From: an uncultured Anaerolineae bacterium
Lineage (GTDB): Bacteria > Chloroflexota > Anaerolineae > B4-G1 > DUEL01
DNA: 15,582 nt
Direction of reading: 5' to 3'
NCBI GenBank assembly: GCA_937942115.1
Contig: CALDFY010000055.1
Coordinates: 1-15,582 of the forward strand
Shown here in pieces: positions 12,834 through 15,582 of this stretch; the stretch's first letter is position 1, and each line of letters starts with the position of its first letter. The notes beneath the pieces were generated by a model that saw nothing but the letters and a program-made list of their open reading frames with translations, did no database searches and was not told the origin of the DNA. Made by a program: the position numbers and the translations under genes.

Positions 12834-13272
12834 GTTGATCCCGGCGGGGCTTACAAGGGCCCTGCGCGGGAATTCCTGCATGTCAGAAACGCCAGGATCA
12901 GGGCGAGGTATTTTGCGGCTTCGCACTACCTACCCGACAGTTTGGAAAGCAGGACGCGGACGAGCGCGGAAAACGCGGAAAAAATCTCCCTTTCGTTCTC
13001 ACACCAAGACACAAAGGCACAAAGAAAATCAACATAAATCTTTGTGATCTTTGTGCCTTTGTGGGAGATGCCTTTTGCCCTGCGTTTTGAAAAAAAAGCA
13101 TCTATCCGCTTTTCCGCGTCCTGTAACACACGGAAGAACACGGAAATGCACGGAAAATCTTTTTATTGCCGTGTTCATCCGTGTTTGTCCGCGTTTTTCC
13201 GCGTCCTATTTGAAAAGTGTCAGGTAGCCAGTTGCACCACCAGTTTCCGGGTAGAACGGTACTTCTGGGCTA
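12834..13272. repeat. Intergenic palindromic repeats with period 8 and 10
   Basis: No gene is supported between atpF and the pilin (606 bases in all). CACAAAGGCACAAAG (13010-13024) is a perfect inverted match to CTTTGTGCCTTTGTG (13049-13063), built of 8-base units. A second element has 10-base units: ACACGGAAGA, ACACGGAAAT and GCACGGAAAA (13128-13157) oppose CCGTGTTCAT, CCGTGTTTGT, CCGCGTTTTT and CCGCGTCC (13169-13206). GGACGCGGACGAGCGCGGAA (from 12952) is a further inverted relative of the last units. Bases 12840-12950 and 13207-13272 show nothing I can name. Confidence 0.8.
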
Positions 13273-13302
13273 TTGAAGGAGACCCGTTTTGTAGTGTATA
13301 AT
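13273..13302 (+). promoter_or_regulatory. Sigma70-type promoter of the Flp pilin gene
   Basis: TTGAAG (13273-13278) and TATAAT (13297-13302) are separated by 18 bases. Transcription would start near 13309, giving a leader of about 65 bases before the pilin start. The -10 matches consensus perfectly in otherwise GC-rich DNA. Confidence 0.65.
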
Positions 13303-13373
13303 GAAACAAGCCTATGCTATCAGTGGCGTGGCCGGTGAGTCGTTCCATATTGGGGAGAAAGGGGGTGAGCATT

Positions 13374-13532
13374 ATGGTATATATTCCCCAAGAGGATGGT
13401 CAGGGCCTGGTAGAGTATGGGTTAATTCTCATTCTCGTAGCGGTTGTCGTTGTCGTCGTTCTCACTCTGTTGGGCACCCAACTCAGCCAGGTGTTCTCAA
13501 AAGTTGCCGGTAGTATACCGGGTGGGGGATAG
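13374..13532 (+). CDS. Flp/Fap-type pilin precursor
   Basis: This 52-residue protein has the Flp pilin signature EDGQGLVEYGLILILVAVVV. A short leader ends in Gly9, and the mature protein would have Glu at position +5 (Glu14) followed by Tyr. That arrangement is used by Tad prepilin peptidases, which cleave after the Gly. One hydrophobic helix (17-33) follows, then a short tail TQLSQVFSKVAGSIPGGG. ATG 13374 is chosen because GGGGGTGA (13361-13368) is a good ribosome binding site; GTG 13365 and ATG 13314 are alternatives. No tad or cpa assembly genes are nearby. It has its own promoter and terminator, so it is an independent unit between the atp operon and mreB. Confidence 0.85.
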   Translation: MVYIPQEDGQGLVEYGLILILVAVVVVVVLTLLGTQLSQVFSKVAGSIPGGG

Positions 13533-13594
13533 TACCCGGAAGCCTAAGCCCTGCCATCCTGTAGAATAGCGATATCACAGTATCCGGGCGGGGG

Positions 13595-13637
13595 AAAGCA
13601 GGGGCGGGCGGCATAAAGCCGCCCGCCCCTGCTTTTT
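13595..13637 (+). terminator. Strong terminator after the pilin gene
   Basis: AAAGCAGGGGCGGGCGGC (13595-13612) pairs perfectly over 18 bp with GCCGCCCGCCCCTGCTTT (13618-13635) around a 5-base loop, with a T-run at 13633-13637. It lies between the convergent pilin and mreB genes. On the minus strand the tail has only three T, so it may also stop mreB transcripts, less efficiently. Confidence 0.9.
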
Positions 13638-13666
13638 CGGTGGTAGTAGAAAGGTGGAATCTTGCG

Positions 13667-14677
13667 CTACGCGTCCATATCCGGCACGCTGCGCCGGAGA
13701 CTCTCGTATTGCTCCAGGGCCTTCCCAGCCCCGATGGCCACACAGGCCATCGGCGCTTCGGCCACCCACGCCGGCACCCCGGTCTCCCGGGTGACCAGTT
13801 CATCTATCTTCCGCAGGAGGGCCGTTCCGCCCACCAGCGCGATGCCCCGCTCAATAATATCCGAAGCCAGTTCCGGCGGGGTGCGTTCCAGCACTCCCTT
13901 GATGACCCCCATCATCGCCATCAGTGGCTCGTTGATCGCCTCCGTCACCTCATCTGAACTCAGGGTCACAATGCGCGGAAGCCCCGTCACCTGGTCCCGC
14001 CCCTGGACTTCCATCTTGAGCGGGGGGTCCAGGGGAAGCGCGCTGCCGATGCAGATTTTGACCTCCTCCGCCGTTGGCTGGCCGATGAGCAGGTTGTATT
14101 TGCGGCGGACGTAGGCGATGATGGCATCGTCCAGCCGTAATCCGCCAACGCGGACCGAGTTCGCAACAACGATGCCATTCATCGCAACAACGGCGGCCTC
14201 GCTGGCCCCGCCACCCAGGTCCACCACCATGTTCCCGGACGGAGTATCCACCGGTAAGCCCGCACCGATGGCGGCGGCCAGCGGTTCGGGGATCAGGTGT
14301 GCCCGACCTGCACCGGCATCCAGCGCGGCCTCCCGGACGGCTCGCCGCTCCACACTGGTCACCCCGTAGGGAACGCTGATCATCACCCGGGGGCGGAAGA
14401 GCCAGGACGCTCCGCCTGCCTTGCGGATGAAGTAGCGGAGCATCCGCTCGGTGACGGTGTAGTTGGCGATGACGCCGTCCCTCAGCGGGCGGACGACTTC
14501 CAGGGTGCCGGGAGTGCGGCCCAGCATGGCCCGGGCCTCCTCGCCTACCGCGATAATTTTGCGCTCATGCACCGACACCGCGACGACCGACGGCTCTTGC
14601 AGAACCACGCCCTGGCCCCGCACGTAGACCAGGACGTTGACAGTGCCCAGATCAATCCCCATTTCTTTGCCTGGCAA
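13667..14677 (-). CDS. mreB: MreB-family actin-like cell shape protein
   Basis: MreB polymerises beneath the membrane and directs cell-wall synthesis. The 336-residue length is normal. Actin-fold motifs occur in order: phosphate 1, MGIDLGTVNVLVYVRGQG (6-23); IPEPLAAAIGAGLPV (129-143), which includes the catalytic-loop Glu131; phosphate 2, VDLGGGASEAAVV (152-164); and the adenosine motif ALVGGTALL (280-288). Two signature positions differ from the common form: LGTVNVLVY for LGTANTLVY, and GGGAS for GGGTT. The start is taken as TTG 14677 because GAGGAGG sits about five bases upstream; ATG 14662 would be too far from it. It lies downstream of atpC on the same strand, separated by a heptamer repeat. 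An atpC-mreB/mbl neighbourhood is known in other bacteria. Confidence 0.95.
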   Translation of the reverse strand: MPGKEMGIDLGTVNVLVYVRGQGVVLQEPSVVAVSVHERKIIAVGEEARAMLGRTPGTLEVVRPLRDGVIANYTVTERMLRYFIRKAGGASWLFRPRVMISVPYGVTSVERRAVREAALDAGAGRAHLIPEPLAAAIGAGLPVDTPSGNMVVDLGGGASEAAVVAMNGIVVANSVRVGGLRLDDAIIAYVRRKYNLLIGQPTAEEVKICIGSALPLDPPLKMEVQGRDQVTGLPRIVTLSSDEVTEAINEPLMAMMGVIKGVLERTPPELASDIIERGIALVGGTALLRKIDELVTRETGVPAWVAEAPMACVAIGAGKALEQYESLRRSVPDMDA

Positions 14678-14693
14678 GTTGCCTCCTCAAAGG

Positions 14694-14728
14694 TGAAGCG
14701 TGAAACGTGAAGCGTGAGATGTGAAGTA
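14694..14728 (+). repeat. Heptamer tandem repeat (TGAAACG-type), copy 3
   Basis: Units run TGAAGCG, TGAAACG, TGAAGCG, TGAGATG, TGAAGTA on the plus strand, between atpC and mreB, which are both on the minus strand. Relative to those genes it is therefore inverted compared with copies 1 and 2. The block TGAAGCG TGAGATG TG also ends copy 1. Confidence 0.85.
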
Positions 14729-14732
14729 GGGG

Positions 14733-15161
14733 CTATGAGTGTTCTTCGGTGGGGGGACGAGGACGATAGCGCCGGGCGACCCGCAGGCGCAGTTGGGCCT
14801 TCCGCAGGGCCATCATCGCCTCTGCCCGCAACTCCGGAGGTGGTTCCTTTTTGAGGAGTTCCTCCGCTTCCCGGCGGGCCCGTTCCGCCTGCTCTGCGTC
14901 CACTTCATCGGCCCGCTCCCCCACATCCGCCAGCACGATGACCCGGTCCGGGAGGACCTGGATAAAGCCACCGTAAATGGCAAAAGACAGTTCCTCTTCC
15001 CCCCGCCGCGCCACCAGTTCTCCCACCGACAGAGTGGACATCAGGGGCGCGTGGTGGGGCAGAATGCCCATTTGCCCCTCTGCGCCGGGGGCCAGGACCG
15101 AATCCACTTCGCCACTGAATAGTTGCTTCTCGGGGGTTACCACTTCCAGTCGCAAGCCCAT
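14733..15161 (-). CDS. atpC: ATP synthase F1 epsilon subunit
   Basis: Epsilon joins the central stalk to the c-ring and can inhibit ATP hydrolysis. The 142-residue product has the N-terminal beta sandwich (1-85) with LRLEVVTPEKQLFSGEVDSV and the signature PGAEGQMGILPHHAPLMSTL (25-44), then AIYGGFIQVLPDRVIVLAD. A charged helical hairpin follows (about 86-135), rich in Glu, Arg and Ala, with an extended basic tail RYRPRPPTEEHS. ATG 15161 follows GGAGAACC. It is separated from the F0 genes and lies on the opposite strand, upstream of mreB. Beta, gamma and alpha genes would be expected upstream (beyond 15582), with the hicA remnant and the partial gene between. Confidence 0.95.
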   Translation of the reverse strand: MGLRLEVVTPEKQLFSGEVDSVLAPGAEGQMGILPHHAPLMSTLSVGELVARRGEEELSFAIYGGFIQVLPDRVIVLADVGERADEVDAEQAERARREAEELLKKEPPPELRAEAMMALRKAQLRLRVARRYRPRPPTEEHS

Positions 15162-15171
15162 ATCGGTTCTC

Positions 15172-15345
15172 CTATCCGCGCATTAACCGCAAAAACTCGT
15201 CTACGCTGAGGCCTGCCTGACGGATAAGCGCGCGAAGTGTACCTCTGTCCAGTTCGGGGTGGTCCGGCACGACCACCTGAGCAAAGGGAACATCGCGGCG
15301 TAAAATCATGGGGCTTCCCTCCCGCCGCTTCAGGTAAAACCCGAT
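15172..15345 (-). pseudogene. Degraded HicA-like mRNA interferase
   Basis: HicA toxins are small double-stranded-RNA-binding-fold ribonucleases. The frame reads RIGFYLKRREGSPMILRRD and then FAQVVVPDHPELDRGTLRAL and IRQAGLSVDEFLRLMRG, which is the HicA core through to its normal end. Two defects show. The first 20 or so residues are missing: upstream of about 15345 the frame loses similarity and has no ATG, GTG or TTG start before a stop at 15397-15399. The catalytic His of the G-S-H motif is Pro. An internal ATG at 15309 could make only 45 residues. No HicB gene is visible. Its stop is 10 bases before the atpC start. Loss of the 5' end is probably due to the sequence carrying the divergent gene at 15420. 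Confidence 0.75.
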
Positions 15346-15419
15346 TCTACTACGACAATGGCAAATTCTAATGAATATTAGGAATACAACTTGCTTTCAT
15401 TCTGAGGAGAGATACAATA

Positions 15420-15582
15420 ATGGCTATGACAACGGAAACCGTATCCCAAGTTTTGATGAATCCGGACCGCTGGGGACTCCCTGCTGAAGCGGTAGAGTAT
15501 CTGCCCAGAGCCCTTCAGGAATTCTGGCAGCGATACCGCCACCACTTTCGGAACAGCACCCGAGACCCGGCCCTGTATGCCT
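15420..15582 (+). CDS. Partial gene, 5' end only; possibly a transposase
   Basis: The frame is open from ATG 15420 to the window edge (54 residues), starting MAMTTETVSQVLMNPDRWGL. TGAGGAGAGA (15402-15411) is a fitting ribosome binding site. The segment LPRALQEFWQRYRHHFRN followed by TRDPALYA resembles, from memory, the N-terminus of IS701-type transposases found in Chloroflexota and Actinobacteria. This is a weak call made on a fragment. It is divergent from the truncated hicA, which would fit an insertion sequence whose left end cut that gene near 15345. An imperfect palindrome at 15364-15384 could belong to such an end. Without the rest of the gene no function can be fixed. Confidence 0.45.
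   Translation, partial: MAMTTETVSQVLMNPDRWGLPAEAVEYLPRALQEFWQRYRHHFRNSTRDPALYA

Noticed and set aside
12709..13047. Open frame running from the atpF end into the intergenic region
   Set aside because: It crosses the operon terminator and repeat palindromes, and its composition is that of repeat DNA. No start site is supported.
1..15582. tRNA, rRNA or riboswitch genes
   Set aside because: I saw no cloverleaf with a T-loop GTTCRANNC block, no rRNA stretch and no known riboswitch core in the intergenic regions.

Overview
The window is GC-rich bacterial DNA. It carries the distal half of a respiratory complex I (nuo) operon followed directly by the membrane (F0) genes of an F-type ATP synthase. 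Convergent to these, on the minus strand, lie an ATP synthase epsilon gene and an mreB-type cell-shape gene. A Chloroflexota (Anaerolineae-like) source seems likely. The reasons are the combination of two NuoM genes, many VapBC/TumE/HEPN-MNT/HicA-type small modules, an orphan Flp pilin, and several families of short-period intergenic repeats. This assignment is an inference; no rRNA or other taxonomic marker is present.

Layout. Bases 1-446 hold no gene, only GC hairpins and G-rich tracts where nuoJ would be expected. Then, all on the plus strand: nuoK (447-755), nuoL (766-2856), a small membrane protein (2911-3255), a VapBC-like pair (3355-4016), nuoM (4037-5596), a repeat-rich gap (5597-6005), a TumE-like toxin-antitoxin pair (6006-6723), a second nuoM paralogue (6726-8213), nuoN (8214-9653), a heptamer repeat, a HEPN/MNT pair (9730-10450), atpI/atpZ (10447-10773), atpB (10796-11731), a second heptamer repeat, atpE (11777-12013), and a b-delta fusion atpF (12024-12767) with a strong terminator. 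A 606-base gap (12768-13373) contains palindromic period-8 and period-10 repeats and ends in a promoter for a single Flp pilin gene (13374-13532), which has its own terminator. On the minus strand are mreB (14677-13667), a third heptamer repeat, atpC (15161-14733) and a degraded hicA. A partial plus-strand gene, possibly a transposase, starts at 15420 and runs off the end.

How the genes work together. NuoK, L, M, M2 and N are the proton-translocating membrane arm of NADH:quinone oxidoreductase. AtpB (a), AtpE (c) and AtpF (b-delta) form the rotor and stator that use the resulting proton gradient. NuoL carries an apparent 26-residue duplication in its lateral helix, which fits an enlarged complex I with an extra NuoM. 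The extra NuoM lacks the central TM7 lysine.

Three small two-gene modules sit in-line between bioenergetic genes. Two of them have stop codons that overlap or abut the start of the next core gene, so they are probably co-transcribed and translationally coupled. The F1 genes alpha, gamma and beta are not in the window; they may lie upstream of atpC on the minus strand beyond the right edge.
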